Positions 32,984 to 42,887 are shown, counted from the first letter of the stretch. The stretch is DNA of 64,000 nucleotides from CALXQW01 sp031553045 (GCA_031553045.1 JAVBLZ010000011.1:1-64000), one strand, 5' to 3'. A program made the numbers and translations. Notes: a model not told the origin generated them from the sequence alone.

Positions 32984-33673
32984 TTACTTAAGATAGTAAT
33001 TTTTTGAAACCTTAAGCTCATTATCCAGCTCAAACACTTGGGGCGTGCCCGTTGGGATTTCAAGATTGACTATTGCGGAATCGGAAATGTTTAAAAGCAC
33101 TTTTACAAGCCCACGCAGACTGTTGCCGTGTGCGACAATTATTACATCTTGTTTTTGCACCAATTTTGGGGCTATACAGTCTTGCCAATATGGCATCACT
33201 CTTTCAATGCTTTGTTTTAAAGATTCGCCAAGCGGAAAGGTGTTTAAGTCATACTTAAGATATTTGTATTCTCTTGCGGCGGCTCTTTCGTCGGTGGGCT
33301 TTAAAAGCGGCGGCATAACATCAAAGCTTCTGCGCCAAAGTTGCACCTGAGACTCCCCATATTGTTGGGCAGTTTGATTTTTGTTCAAGCCCTGCAATGC
33401 GCCGTAATGACGTTCATTAAGACGCCAAGTTTTATGCACATCAACCCAATATAAGTTTGTCTCATCCTGAATATAATGCAGGGTTTTTACGGCACGCTTG
33501 AGCACGGATGTAAAAGCCACATCAAACTTAAGCCCCGCCTCTTTGATGGCAACCCCTGCGGCTCTGGCTTCGGCAACGCCCTGTTCTGTCAAATCTACAT
33601 CCGTCCAACCCGTGAAAAGATTTTTCAAATTCCATTCACTCTGACCGTGTCTTACAAGAATAAGTTTACTCAT
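32984..33673 (-). CDS. gpmA: 2,3-bisphosphoglycerate-dependent phosphoglycerate mutase
   Basis: A 229-residue glycolytic enzyme that interconverts 3- and 2-phosphoglycerate. The phosphohistidine motif LVRHGQSEWNLKNLFTGW is at the N-terminus. Further motifs are TSVLKRAVKT, the family-specific WRLNERHYGALQGLNK, and the second catalytic His in IIVAHGNSLRGLVKVL. Length and motifs match the dPGM family throughout. It is a single gene; a symmetric AGGCAAAA/TTTTGCCT repeat at about 32953-32971 lies just beyond its stop and may act in termination, although it lacks a T-run in this direction. Confidence 0.97.
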   Translation of the reverse strand: MSKLILVRHGQSEWNLKNLFTGWTDVDLTEQGVAEARAAGVAIKEAGLKFDVAFTSVLKRAVKTLHYIQDETNLYWVDVHKTWRLNERHYGALQGLNKNQTAQQYGESQVQLWRRSFDVMPPLLKPTDERAAAREYKYLKYDLNTFPLGESLKQSIERVMPYWQDCIAPKLVQKQDVIIVAHGNSLRGLVKVLLNISDSAIVNLEIPTGTPQVFELDNELKVSKNYYLK

Positions 33674-33729
33674 GGCAATATTTATTGTAACGCAACTATG
33701 AATAAAGTTTTTTTTTAATCAACAACTAT

Positions 33730-34461
33730 CTATGAAGTGCGCAAACCCTCCGCCTGAAATACGGAAGAAATTTTGTTGATTATGTCAAAAGAAGGAGGTG
33801 AGATTTTTTTTAACGCATAATCATAACCCAAGCGCTCCCACTTGTGCACGCCCATTACGTGATAGGGCAAAATTTCCACCTTTTCTATCACGCTGTAAGC
33901 CTTTAAAAATTTCGCCAAAGACTGCGCATACTCCAAGTCGTCGCTGAAGGTTGGCACAACAACTACACGTATCCAAGTCTTTATGTTTCTGCTTTGCAGT
34001 TCATCAAGAAATTTCAAGACCTTGCCGTTTGGTTTCCCCGTAAGCTCTATATGTTTTTTTTCATCCAGATGCTTGATGTCCAGCAAAACCAAATCTGTAT
34101 ATTTTAAAACTTCGTCAACGTAAGAATTTACATCTACATATCCGCAGGTATCAACCGCCGTGTGCACGCCGTGTTCTTTCAACCTTTTAAAAAGTTCAGC
34201 CAAGAAATGCGCTTGCAATAGAGGTTCGCCGCCGCTTGCCGTAACGCCGCCGCCGGAAAACTTAAAAAAGTTTTCATATTTTTCTATGTCTTTCATGACA
34301 TCGCTTACGCTGCGCAGCGTGCTGTCCGTCAAAATCCAAGTATCAGGATTGTGGCAAAATTTACAACGAAAAGGGCAGCCCTGCAAAAACAATACATAAC
34401 GTATCCCCGGGCCGTCAACGGCACTTCCGGTTTCGACAGAATGAATGTGCGCTCTCTCCAT
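33730..34461 (-). CDS. pflA: Pyruvate formate-lyase activating enzyme
   Basis: A 243-residue radical-SAM activase that installs the glycyl radical on PflB. The cluster motif is CPFRCKFCHNPDTW (Cys29, 33, 36) after ETGSAVDGPGIRYVLFLQG. GGVTASGGEPLLQ binds SAM. The open frame goes back to a TTG at 34485, but ATG 34461 (MERAHIHSVE) matches the usual start. It lies 48 bp downstream of pflB with a weak hairpin and T-run between, so it may be expressed at a lower level than pflB from the same transcript. Confidence 0.95.
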   Translation of the reverse strand: MERAHIHSVETGSAVDGPGIRYVLFLQGCPFRCKFCHNPDTWILTDSTLRSVSDVMKDIEKYENFFKFSGGGVTASGGEPLLQAHFLAELFKRLKEHGVHTAVDTCGYVDVNSYVDEVLKYTDLVLLDIKHLDEKKHIELTGKPNGKVLKFLDELQSRNIKTWIRVVVVPTFSDDLEYAQSLAKFLKAYSVIEKVEILPYHVMGVHKWERLGYDYALKKISPPSFDIINKISSVFQAEGLRTS

Positions 34462-34468
34462 AACAGAC

Positions 34469-34500
34469 AAAAAATAAGAGCGCAAAAATTATTTACGCCC
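34469..34500 (-). terminator. Weak intercistronic terminator between pflB and pflA
   Basis: On the minus strand GGGCG pairs with CGCTC (one G-T pair) around an A+T-rich loop, followed by TTATTTTTT. The stem is short, so it probably attenuates rather than ends transcription. Confidence 0.4.
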
Positions 34501-34509
34501 TTAAAATTT

Positions 34510-36759
34510 CTAGAGTTTTTCGTGGAACGTTCTGGATATAACGTCCATCTGCTGCGCTTTTGTCAGCTTGACAAAGTTGACGGCGTACCCCGAAACCCTT
34601 ATCGTAAGCTGAGGGTAATTTTCAGGATGCTCCATGGCGTCTTTCAGAACTTCACGCTTGAGCACGTTGACATTCAGATGCTGACCCTTCTTGGTTATAT
34701 ATCCGTCAATCATCGCACGCAAATTTGCGATCTGGATTTCCTCAGTCTTGCCCAATGAATTTGGCAATATTGAGAATGTGTTTGAAATACCGTCTTTGGC
34801 GTGTTCAAAGGGAAGTTTTGCAACAGAGCACAAACTTGCCAATGCGCCGCATTCGTCTCTGCCGTGGAATGGGTTTGCGCCTGGGGCAAAAGGCACGCCC
34901 GCCTTGCGGCCGTCCGGCGTTTCGCCAGTCTTTTTGCCATAGACAACGTTTGAAGTTATGGTGAGCACAGACTGCGTAGGCACGGCGTTACGATACATGT
35001 AAAGCTTTCTAATCTTATCCATGAACTGCTTTACCAGAGCCGTTGCTATTGAATCAACCCTGTCGTCATTGTTTCCGTATTTTGGGAAGTCGCCCTCAAT
35101 TTCAAAATTTACCGCCACGCCCTTTTCATTCCTGACGGGTTTTACTTTTGCAAATTTGATTGCCGACAAAGAGTCCGCAACTATGGAAAAACCCGCTATA
35201 CCGCAACCCAGTTTTCTTACGACATCTTTATCCATAAGAGCAAGCTGAGCTTTCTCATAGTAATATTTGTCGTGCATGAAATGTATGATGTTTAGTGCGC
35301 TGACATAAGTTTCGGCAAGCCACGTCATCATTGCGTCGAACTTCTTGCAGACTTCGTCATAGTCAAGATATTCGCCGGTTATTGGCTCAAAACCTTCGAC
35401 AACTTTTGTGCAGGAAACTTCATCAACGCCGCCGTTGATTGCGTACAAAAGCGCCTTTGCCAAATTTGCCCTTGCGCCAAAGAATTGCATTTCTTTGCCG
35501 ATAATCATCGGCGAAACACAGCAGGCAATGCCGTAATCGTCGCCAAAGAAAGCCTTCATCAAATCGTCGTTTTCATACTGTATGCTGGAAGTTTCTATGG
35601 ACATCTTTGAGCAATAATCCTTAAAACCGTCGGGCATATTGATAGACCAAAGCACCGTCATATTGGGCTCTGGCGCAGGCCCGATATTTGTGAGCGTATG
35701 CAACATTCTGAAAGAATTTTTTGTAACCAAGGTACGGCCGTCAACCATCATGCCGCCTATGGATTCCGTAACCCAAACGGGGTCTCCGCTAAACAAATCG
35801 TTATATTCCGGCGTGCGCAAGAAACGCACCATGCGAAGCTTTATGACAAAGTCATCCATGATTTCCTGAGCTTCAGACTCCGTAAGCAGACCCAAGGCAA
35901 AATCCCTCTCGGCATAGATGTCTAAAAAGCTGGACACCCTACCCAAAGACATGGCTGCGCCGTTTTGGTCTTTAATGGCTGCAAGATAGCCGAAATATGT
36001 CCACTGTACGGCTTCTTTGAATGTTGTTGCGGGTTTTGAAATGTCAAAGCCGTAAAAGCCCGCCATTTTTTTCATTGCCTGCAAAGCTTCAAGTTGTTCG
36101 GAAAGCTCCTCACGCTCACGGATAATTTCCTCATTCATTTCTGACTTATCCGTAGAGGCTTTTTGCGCTTTTTTATCTTTAATCAGCGCATCTATGCCGT
36201 AAAGAGCAATCCTTCTGTAATCGCCTATGATTCTGCCTCTGCCGTAAGCATCCGGCAGACCTGTAACTATTGCGCTTTTGCGCGCCGCCAAAATGTCCGG
36301 CGTGTAAGCCTGATAAACGCCCGTGTTATGGGTTTTGCGGTACTTGCTGAAAACAACGCCCAAGCTTTCATTTTCTTTTAAATTATAAGCTTCGCAAGAA
36401 GACTGCACCATTCTGTACCCGCCGTAAGGCATAATTGCACGCTTTAAAGGTGCGTCTGTCTGCAGGCCGACAATAATTTCTTCATCCTTATTTATGTAGC
36501 CAGCCTGATGAGAATCGACGGCTGAGGGCGTATCAACATCGGCATCCAAAAGGCCGCCATTTGCGGTCTCTTTTTTCATGAGTTCAAGAACGTCGTCCCA
36601 AATTTTCTTGGTGCGGTCTGTTGCCGGCGCTAGAAATGAGGAGTCCCCCTCGTAAGAGGTAACATTGCTTTTAATGAAGTCTGCAACATCCACCTGTGTT
36701 TGCCATTTACCAGCTTTGAAACTTTCCCAAGCCGAATTATTTTCTACGAGCATCGCCAT
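34510..36759 (-). CDS. pflB: Formate C-acetyltransferase (pyruvate formate-lyase)
   Basis: A 749-residue glycyl radical enzyme that splits pyruvate with CoA into acetyl-CoA and formate. It is the main anaerobic fate of pyruvate in mixed-acid fermenters. The catalytic cysteine pair is in GIACCVSPMIIGKEMQFFGA, and the glycyl radical loop is RVSGYAVNF with Gly724. The N-terminal PDAYGRGRIIGDYRRIALYG is typical of true PFL rather than other glycyl radical enzymes. The start is ATG 36759, or the ATG two codons later. The activase gene pflA follows. No FNR-type site was recognised in the 237 bp upstream. Confidence 0.97.
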   Translation of the reverse strand: MAMLVENNSAWESFKAGKWQTQVDVADFIKSNVTSYEGDSSFLAPATDRTKKIWDDVLELMKKETANGGLLDADVDTPSAVDSHQAGYINKDEEIIVGLQTDAPLKRAIMPYGGYRMVQSSCEAYNLKENESLGVVFSKYRKTHNTGVYQAYTPDILAARKSAIVTGLPDAYGRGRIIGDYRRIALYGIDALIKDKKAQKASTDKSEMNEEIIREREELSEQLEALQAMKKMAGFYGFDISKPATTFKEAVQWTYFGYLAAIKDQNGAAMSLGRVSSFLDIYAERDFALGLLTESEAQEIMDDFVIKLRMVRFLRTPEYNDLFSGDPVWVTESIGGMMVDGRTLVTKNSFRMLHTLTNIGPAPEPNMTVLWSINMPDGFKDYCSKMSIETSSIQYENDDLMKAFFGDDYGIACCVSPMIIGKEMQFFGARANLAKALLYAINGGVDEVSCTKVVEGFEPITGEYLDYDEVCKKFDAMMTWLAETYVSALNIIHFMHDKYYYEKAQLALMDKDVVRKLGCGIAGFSIVADSLSAIKFAKVKPVRNEKGVAVNFEIEGDFPKYGNNDDRVDSIATALVKQFMDKIRKLYMYRNAVPTQSVLTITSNVVYGKKTGETPDGRKAGVPFAPGANPFHGRDECGALASLCSVAKLPFEHAKDGISNTFSILPNSLGKTEEIQIANLRAMIDGYITKKGQHLNVNVLKREVLKDAMEHPENYPQLTIRVSGYAVNFVKLTKAQQMDVISRTFHEKL

Positions 36760-36950
36760 AATAAGAGTGATTTAATATAAATATAGGAAAAGACTTTAGC
36801 AGACAAGTTGCTTTTGTAAACAATTAAAGATTTTTTTATCAAATCTAATAAAAATCTAATCAAAGCGACAGATTTCTGCATAAAAAGTCTTTTAAATCCT
36901 ATCGGAATATTCTCAAAAAAACTAAAGGATTGTCTTTTGCGCAGTCTGTC

Positions 36951-36998
36951 AGACCAAGTATAGTTTAAATGGCAACAGATTTAAAACGTACTTGGTCT
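36951..36998. repeat. Long hairpin at the 3' end of the hisC-rsbU-like operon
   Basis: AGACCAAGTA (36951-36960) pairs perfectly with TACTTGGTCT (36989-36998), with an inner GTTTAAAT/ATTTAAAAC stem and a GGCAACAG loop. It begins at the phosphatase stop codon and lies between that gene and pflB. There is no T-run in the minus direction, so it is a stabilising or factor-dependent 3' structure, or a protein-binding site. Confidence 0.6.
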
Positions 36999-38436
36999 AG
37001 GATTTTTTTATTACCAATAAAGTTACGTCGTCGGCAAAATCGTCTTTGACGTAGGCGAATTTTTGAACTTCCTGCATCACGTTTTCTATAATGGCGTTAC
37101 AGGGCAAGCCATGCAAATTTGTGAGCGCACCCAAAAGGCGCTTTGAGGAAAATTCTTCGCCGTCGGAATTCACGGTTTCAGTAATACCGTCGGTATAAAG
37201 CATGAAGATGTCTCCGGAAGCAAAATTTATTGTACGCTCTTCTATGGCGGAATCAAAAATTTCGCTACCCATAACGCCGACTGCCGCACCGGAACTTTTT
37301 ATCGCCTCTGTTGTGTTTGTTGCGGAATTGTAGTGCATGGGTCTTTCATGCCCCGCCCTTGCGAAGGTGATTTTTGAAAGGTCCTTTTCAATTATGGCAT
37401 AAGTCATAGTAACAAACATGTCTTTGCGCATCATGTTTAAAATTTCCTTATTTAATGAAATAAGAGCCTCAGAAACACCCGAAGAATTTTTCGCAATGTT
37501 TGAAAACTTTGTCTGACATATTGCCGTTATAATTGCCGCCGTTACACCCTTACCCGAAACATCGGCAATGACCAGCCCGTACCTGCCATCGGGCAAAATA
37601 AACAAATCAAAAAAGTCTCCGCCTATTTTTCTGTGGGGCTTGTACAAAACTGCGCTTTCAAGCCCGCCAATTTCCATCAATTTAGACGGCAAGAGATAAC
37701 TCTGCACAGAGCTGGCGACATCCAAGTCTAAATCCATTTTGTTTTTTTCGACAAGCTGCAAAAGCGTTTCGCTATTTTTTAGCGCAAGCGCCGAATAGCC
37801 CGCCAGAGATGTTGCAACAGAAAGCTCCGTCTCGTCAAAAAATTTGCCGCTTATTGGGTTTACAACAGCAAGAACGCCATGCAGATCATCGCCGTATCCG
37901 ACGGGCACTACAATTATGCTGTTTATCCGCAAAGATTCATCGGCGTGTTTTATAACCCTTGGGTCTTTTGCGGCGTCTTCAATCAGGAGGGGTTTCATGG
38001 TATTGGCAACCAAGCCAATCAAGCCTTCGTTAGCCTCAAGCTCCTGATTTTCCAAAACTTTTTCCAGAAATTCCGAACGGCTGATTTTGTTTTCGGCATC
38101 CAAACGAATCGTCCTTTGCGGCGGGAAAAGCCCTTCTACGGCACGCACTTTCAAGACGCCGTCGGGCATGCGCTCATAAAAGCACGACGCCAGTGCGCCG
38201 CAGCTTGAAGCGGTTGTGCGCACTATGCTTTCATAAAGCCTCTCATTGCCTGCGCCTTTGCTCATATCTTCGCTGAGCTTGCGCATAAAATCCAAAACCG
38301 CATCTTTTTCTTCTACGGCATTATCCACCCTGAGGCGCATTTCAAGAAGTTCTCTGCGGGTGCGCCTAAAGAGGATAAATATTGGCGACACTATAAACAA
38401 AATTCCTATTAAAATTATCAAAATGTCGAGACCCAT
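36997..38436 (-). CDS. Membrane-anchored GAF-SpoIIE/RsbU-type protein phosphatase
   Basis: A 479-residue PP2C-family Ser phosphatase. One N-terminal transmembrane helix (LDILIILIGILFIVSPIFILF) is followed by a short coiled linker and a GAF sensor domain at about 65-215 (SIIVVPVGYGDDLHGVLAVV). The SpoIIE domain covers 240-479: PHRKIGGDFFDLFILPDG, GLVIADVSGKGVTAA, ARAGHERPMHY and DIFMLYTDGITETVN hold the metal-binding Asp residues. Such enzymes dephosphorylate STAS antagonists. The partner is almost certainly the STAS protein encoded 2 bp upstream. It is last of five tightly packed genes (hisC, corC-like, acnA, STAS, this one). Confidence 0.92.
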   Translation of the reverse strand: MGLDILIILIGILFIVSPIFILFRRTRRELLEMRLRVDNAVEEKDAVLDFMRKLSEDMSKGAGNERLYESIVRTTASSCGALASCFYERMPDGVLKVRAVEGLFPPQRTIRLDAENKISRSEFLEKVLENQELEANEGLIGLVANTMKPLLIEDAAKDPRVIKHADESLRINSIIVVPVGYGDDLHGVLAVVNPISGKFFDETELSVATSLAGYSALALKNSETLLQLVEKNKMDLDLDVASSVQSYLLPSKLMEIGGLESAVLYKPHRKIGGDFFDLFILPDGRYGLVIADVSGKGVTAAIITAICQTKFSNIAKNSSGVSEALISLNKEILNMMRKDMFVTMTYAIIEKDLSKITFARAGHERPMHYNSATNTTEAIKSSGAAVGVMGSEIFDSAIEERTINFASGDIFMLYTDGITETVNSDGEEFSSKRLLGALTNLHGLPCNAIIENVMQEVQKFAYVKDDFADDVTLLVIKKS

Positions 38437-38438
38437 TT

Positions 38439-38936
38439 TCAGCCTTTCTTTTTTTCATTCTCACGGCGCAGATAGGTAATTACGTCTTCGAATTTTTTGA
38501 GGTTTGCGCCGTCGGCCTGCACAAGATTTTCATGCGCTTTAAGCATTTGCTCCGAATTTACGGGCCCTATATCGACACTTTGCAAAGCGTCGAAATTTTC
38601 CACAACGGGGCGGTCGTCAATCTTGAGTATTCTGTCCAAACCCATGTTTTCTATGAGCTCTCTATTGCGTTCTCCAGGGGCGGCAAGCACCATGTTGCCC
38701 GCCGGTATTTCAGACTTAAATTTGAGCGCAGCCCCCGTGAGTATGCCCAAAAAAGTGCTGTCCATGCCCGTACAATTTTTCAAATCCACATACAAATTTC
38801 TGCAAATTCCGTCCGCAAAAAGTTTGTCAAAAAATTTTGAAACGCTCTTGCAGTTGAGGTAACCGGCACGGCCTATCACAAGCAGATATGCCGTATCCGC
38901 CCTTACATCCACCAAAAACTGCACTTGTTCCGACAT
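38439..38936 (-). CDS. STAS-domain anti-sigma factor antagonist with C-terminal extension
   Basis: 165 residues. A STAS domain at 1-110 has LYVDLKNCTGMDSTFLGIL, where Ser in the MDST segment is the predicted phosphorylation site. A charged, likely coiled extension ends in RRENEKKKG. The start overlaps the acnA stop as TAATG, so translation is coupled to aconitase. The following gene encodes a GAF-SpoIIE phosphatase, giving a partner-switch pair without a visible kinase. It is longer and more divergent than the STAS protein at 1801-2133. Confidence 0.88.
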   Translation of the reverse strand: MSEQVQFLVDVRADTAYLLVIGRAGYLNCKSVSKFFDKLFADGICRNLYVDLKNCTGMDSTFLGILTGAALKFKSEIPAGNMVLAAPGERNRELIENMGLDRILKIDDRPVVENFDALQSVDIGPVNSEQMLKAHENLVQADGANLKKFEDVITYLRRENEKKKG

Positions 38937-41587
38937 TATTTTTTCAAGATATTGTTTAAGACATAAGGCAAAATGCCCCTGCGCAAATAATACTCAACCT
39001 CTACGGGGGTGTCTATGCGCAAGACTAAATCCGCCTCGGCAATCGAACCGTCTTGCCTTGCAATTTTGAGCTTTGCGGGCTTTGAAGGTGCGACGCCGTC
39101 TTCCAAGCCCAGAATGCTAAATTTTTCCGTGCCGTCAAGTTTTAAGCTTTCCGCATCGGTTGCCGCATCCGCAAATTCAAATGGCAAGACGCCCATGCCG
39201 ATAAGATTGCTGCGGTGTATTCTTTCAAAAGACTTTACCACAACCGCCCTGACACCAAGCAGCATAGTTCCCTTTGCCGCCCAGTCTCTAGAGCTTCCCA
39301 TGCCATAATCTTTACCGCCAAAAACAATAAGCCCTGTATTTTCTTGGGCGTATTTTTCACAAGCGTCAAAGATAAACACGTCTTCACCCACACCGTTAAG
39401 CTTTGTATAGCCGCCTTCTTTGGGGTTGGACATTTTATTTTTGATTCTGACATTTGCAAAAGTGCCGCGCTTCATGACCCTATCATTGCCCCTGCGAGCG
39501 CCATAAGAATTGAAATCTTTTTTATCCACGCCGTTTGCAATCAGGTACTTGCCTGCGGGGCTGTCAACAGGTATAGAGCCCGCCGGAGAAATATGGTCTG
39601 TTGTTACGGAATCGCCAAATATTGCCAAAGCACGCAAGCCCGACAAAGACTGGGGCTTGGCTACTTCAGAAGAAAACCCTTCAAAGAACGGCGGATTTTG
39701 AATGTAAGTGCTTTTCAAATTCCAATCATAAACAGCGCCTGAAGGAGCTTTGATTTTTTGCCAAGCATCCGGGCCTTTCATATCGGCATAACGCATTTTA
39801 AACATCCCCGAATTTAAAGAAGACGCAACAAGTTCTTCCACAGATTCCCTGCTTGGCCAGATATCTTTGAGATAAATTTCTTTGCCCTCAAATTTGCCTA
39901 AAGGTTCTTTTTCAAAATCTATATCCACCCTGCCTGCAAGCGCAAAGGCTATTACAAGAGGAGGGCTCATAAGATAATTTGCCTTCAAGATTGCGTGCAC
40001 CCTTGCCTCAAAATTCCTATTGCCTGAAAGCACGCTGGCGCAGACAAAATCGTTGTCTTTTACCGCTTTTGAAATTTCTTCATCTATTGCGCCTGAATTG
40101 CCTATGCAAGTTGCGCAGCCGTAGCCCGCCAGATAAAAACCTGTTTCATCCAAATATTTTTGCAGACCCGCCTTTTCAAGATAGTCTGAAACCACCCTAG
40201 ACCCCGGCGCAAGCGTGGTTTTTACAAAGGCGGGCGGCTTAAGCCCAAATGAGCAGGCGTTTTTTGCCAGAAGCCCCGCCGCAATTAACACAGATGGGTT
40301 GGATGTGTTTGTGCAACTTGTAATAGAGGCAATCAGCACGCTTGCGTCTGTAATTTCCCCGAATTTTGTAGAGACGCTCTTTTTCTTTGCGCCAAAATTT
40401 TTTGCAAAAGAGTCTTTAACGTCTGGCAGAGCAATCATATCTTGCGGGCGTTTGGGGCCGGATATGCAGGGGCGCACCGTTGACAAATCCAAATTCAAAA
40501 CCTGCGTATAGTCTTTCTCACCCGCAAGAGGTATGCCAAATAAACCCTGCTCTTTGTAGTAGTCTTCAACCAGTTTCACATTTTGCTCATCCCTACCCGT
40601 AAGGCGTAGATAATCCAAAGTTTTATCATCCACCGGAAAGTAACCCATAGTTGCGCCATATTCGGGTGCCATGTTTGCGACAGTAGCCCTGTCCGCCAAA
40701 GAAAGCGCCCTTGCGCCCTCGCCAAAAAATTCCACAAACTTGCCGACAACTTTTTGCGCCCTCAGCATCTGCGTTACGTACAGCGCCAAATCTGTTGCGG
40801 TAACATCGCCCGCAAGTTTGCCCGTGATATTTACGCCCACAACTTCAGGCACTTTAAAATAAACCGGCTGGCCAAGCATGCCCGCTTCAGCCTCTATGCC
40901 GCCCACGCCCCAGCCAACTACGCCAAGACCGTTTATCATTGTGGTGTGAGAGTCCGTGCCCACGATTGTGTCAGGATAGAAAACGCTTTCGCCATCTACC
41001 TTATTTTCAAAGACAACCCTTGCAAGATACTCCAAATTTATCTGGTGTATTATACCGGTTGAAGGCGGCACAACGCTGAAAGTTTTGAACGCCTGCTGAC
41101 CCCATTTAAGGAACTCATACCTCTCCGTATTTCTTGCAAACTCCAGCTCTAAATTTTTGTCGTAAGAATCTTGAGAGCGTGCAAAATCCATGTGTACGGA
41201 GTGGTCAACGACCAAATCAACCGGCACTAAAGGCTCAACACTTGAAGGGTCTTTGCCTTGTTTTTTTGCGGCGTCTCTCATTGCGGCAAGGTCAACCAAA
41301 AGCGGCACGCCCGTCAAATCTTGCAGTACAATTCTGGAAACCACAAAGGGCACTTCATAATCGCCAATATCTTTTGCGCTCCATCTTGCAAGGCGTTCAA
41401 CGTCTTTTTCAGAAGCCAAAATATTATCGCAGTTTCTGAGCACGCTTTCCAAAACTATCTTTATGCTGACGGGCAGGCGGCTTAGCTCAAAGCCCCTTTC
41501 TTGCAATGCCGCAAGGCTGTAATAATAGCCGTTTAAGCCGGATTTCTTCCCTGTGAACTTTTTTAATGTATCAAACGGATTGTTCAT
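38936..41587 (-). CDS. acnA: Aconitate hydratase A
   Basis: An 883-residue TCA-cycle enzyme that converts citrate to isocitrate through a [4Fe-4S] cluster. Cluster cysteines are in ITSCTNTSNPSV and GYGCATCIGNSG. VVGTDSHTTMINGLGVVGWG and the C-terminal swivelling domain with GKDYGMGSSRDWAAKG are diagnostic of the AcnA/IRP1 group. The open frame extends to 41614 from a TTG; ATG 41587 (MNNPFDTLKKF) is preferred. It lies 10 bp after the corC-like stop, and its stop overlaps the STAS start. Presence of AcnA in this otherwise fermentative gene set suggests a partial TCA branch for glutamate synthesis (inference). Confidence 0.97.
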   Translation of the reverse strand: MNNPFDTLKKFTGKKSGLNGYYYSLAALQERGFELSRLPVSIKIVLESVLRNCDNILASEKDVERLARWSAKDIGDYEVPFVVSRIVLQDLTGVPLLVDLAAMRDAAKKQGKDPSSVEPLVPVDLVVDHSVHMDFARSQDSYDKNLELEFARNTERYEFLKWGQQAFKTFSVVPPSTGIIHQINLEYLARVVFENKVDGESVFYPDTIVGTDSHTTMINGLGVVGWGVGGIEAEAGMLGQPVYFKVPEVVGVNITGKLAGDVTATDLALYVTQMLRAQKVVGKFVEFFGEGARALSLADRATVANMAPEYGATMGYFPVDDKTLDYLRLTGRDEQNVKLVEDYYKEQGLFGIPLAGEKDYTQVLNLDLSTVRPCISGPKRPQDMIALPDVKDSFAKNFGAKKKSVSTKFGEITDASVLIASITSCTNTSNPSVLIAAGLLAKNACSFGLKPPAFVKTTLAPGSRVVSDYLEKAGLQKYLDETGFYLAGYGCATCIGNSGAIDEEISKAVKDNDFVCASVLSGNRNFEARVHAILKANYLMSPPLVIAFALAGRVDIDFEKEPLGKFEGKEIYLKDIWPSRESVEELVASSLNSGMFKMRYADMKGPDAWQKIKAPSGAVYDWNLKSTYIQNPPFFEGFSSEVAKPQSLSGLRALAIFGDSVTTDHISPAGSIPVDSPAGKYLIANGVDKKDFNSYGARRGNDRVMKRGTFANVRIKNKMSNPKEGGYTKLNGVGEDVFIFDACEKYAQENTGLIVFGGKDYGMGSSRDWAAKGTMLLGVRAVVVKSFERIHRSNLIGMGVLPFEFADAATDAESLKLDGTEKFSILGLEDGVAPSKPAKLKIARQDGSIAEADLVLRIDTPVEVEYYLRRGILPYVLNNILKK

Positions 41588-41597
41588 TTTGTTGTCT

Positions 41598-42881
41598 TTA
41601 TTCAGTATTTTCAATTTTTACGGTGCATTCATGTATGCGCTTTTTGCCGACCTTTTCTATGGTTACGCGCAAATGCTGCTTTTCAAAATAAATTCTCTCT
41701 TTTTCATTGGGGAAACGCCCCAAGGCGGATGTTATAAGACCGCCGAAAGTTGAAGCGTCATCGGTTTCAAAATCTACCCCAAAGTATTCTTCAACCTTGT
41801 GCAGAGGCGCAAGACCCAAGACCCTGTAAATATCTTTGGAAATTTCAGAAATCATTTTGTCCGCATCGTCGTCAAATTCGTCCTTAATTTCCCCGACAAT
41901 TTCTTCGAGGATATCGTCCAAAGTAAGCACGCCTATTATGCCGCCAAATTCGTCTTCCACAAACGCCATGTGCTGTTCCTGCTTGAGAAGTTTTGGCAAA
42001 ACATTCACAAGCGCTTCCGACTCTTTAAAGCGTATTGCAGGGTGCTTGATTGCATCTAAATCCAAGGTTTTTTCAGCCCCTATGAAGATGTCTTTGATAT
42101 GCACAACGCCAAGACAATTATCTAGATTGTCTTTGCAAAGCGGGTATCTGGAATGTCCGCCTTCCCTTGCCAATTTTAAATTTTCCTCAAGACCCAAAGA
42201 TACGTCCAAAAACTTCACACGGTTGCGTGGCAGCATTATGTCGCTTGCGTCAAGCTCAGGCAATATGGTGGCGTTTTTGATAATCTTGTACGAATATTGG
42301 GGCAGACAATCCGTATCTTCAGACACTGAGCGCATTGCGGCTTCAACATGGGTATAGTCAAACTCTCCAACGCCGGACATAAAGTCTTTGCCAAAAAATT
42401 TGCTTGAAATTTTGCCCGCAAAAAACTCCAGAGGCAAAACCAGAGCGTATATTGCGCTAAATGGTCCAGAGAGCGTTGTTATCAGCGTTTCCGGTTTCTT
42501 TGCAGCCAAAGACATGGCGGGCAATTCGCAAAAAATATACTGAAAAACACAGACTACGGCTACTACGCAAAGCGCCACAAGCATATCCGCCCACCAAGCC
42601 ATAGAATCTCCAAAAGCCGCAAAAATAATCAGGAAAAGCGCACTTATGGATATTGCCGAGCTTGCCTTGGCGGCGATAAAAGTTATGGGCGCAACACGCT
42701 TTGAATTACGCAAAAAATAATTGCCCAATTTTTTTAAAGGCTGCGTATCTTTTGAGTTGCTGGAAAGTTTCCTGAATTTGTAGTTTGCTATGGAAAAATT
42801 CATCGCCGCACAGATGAAGCTCACCAAGCAAGCAAGAGCAAAAATCAACGCCAATATGACTGTCTTTACCAGTAGTTCCAT
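41598..42881 (-). CDS. CNNM/CorC-HlyC family transporter-like protein with CBS pair
   Basis: A 427-residue inner-membrane protein. A DUF21/CNNM N-terminal domain of about 190 residues has four hydrophobic stretches (VKTVILALIFALACLVSFIC, ISISALFLIIFAAFGD, ALCVVAVVCVFQYIFCELPA). A CBS pair follows at about 220-335 (IMLPRNRVKFLDVSL, AFVEDEFGGIIGVLTLDDIL), then the CorC_HlyC domain near the C-terminus (FGGLITSALGRFPNEKERI). The family is linked to magnesium or cobalt efflux. The frame includes a TTG at 42884, but ATG 42881 immediately follows and is chosen. It sits between hisC (6 bp) and acnA (10 bp) in one operon. Confidence 0.9.
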   Translation of the reverse strand: MELLVKTVILALIFALACLVSFICAAMNFSIANYKFRKLSSNSKDTQPLKKLGNYFLRNSKRVAPITFIAAKASSAISISALFLIIFAAFGDSMAWWADMLVALCVVAVVCVFQYIFCELPAMSLAAKKPETLITTLSGPFSAIYALVLPLEFFAGKISSKFFGKDFMSGVGEFDYTHVEAAMRSVSEDTDCLPQYSYKIIKNATILPELDASDIMLPRNRVKFLDVSLGLEENLKLAREGGHSRYPLCKDNLDNCLGVVHIKDIFIGAEKTLDLDAIKHPAIRFKESEALVNVLPKLLKQEQHMAFVEDEFGGIIGVLTLDDILEEIVGEIKDEFDDDADKMISEISKDIYRVLGLAPLHKVEEYFGVDFETDDASTFGGLITSALGRFPNEKERIYFEKQHLRVTIEKVGKKRIHECTVKIENTE

Positions 42882-42887
42882 CAATTA

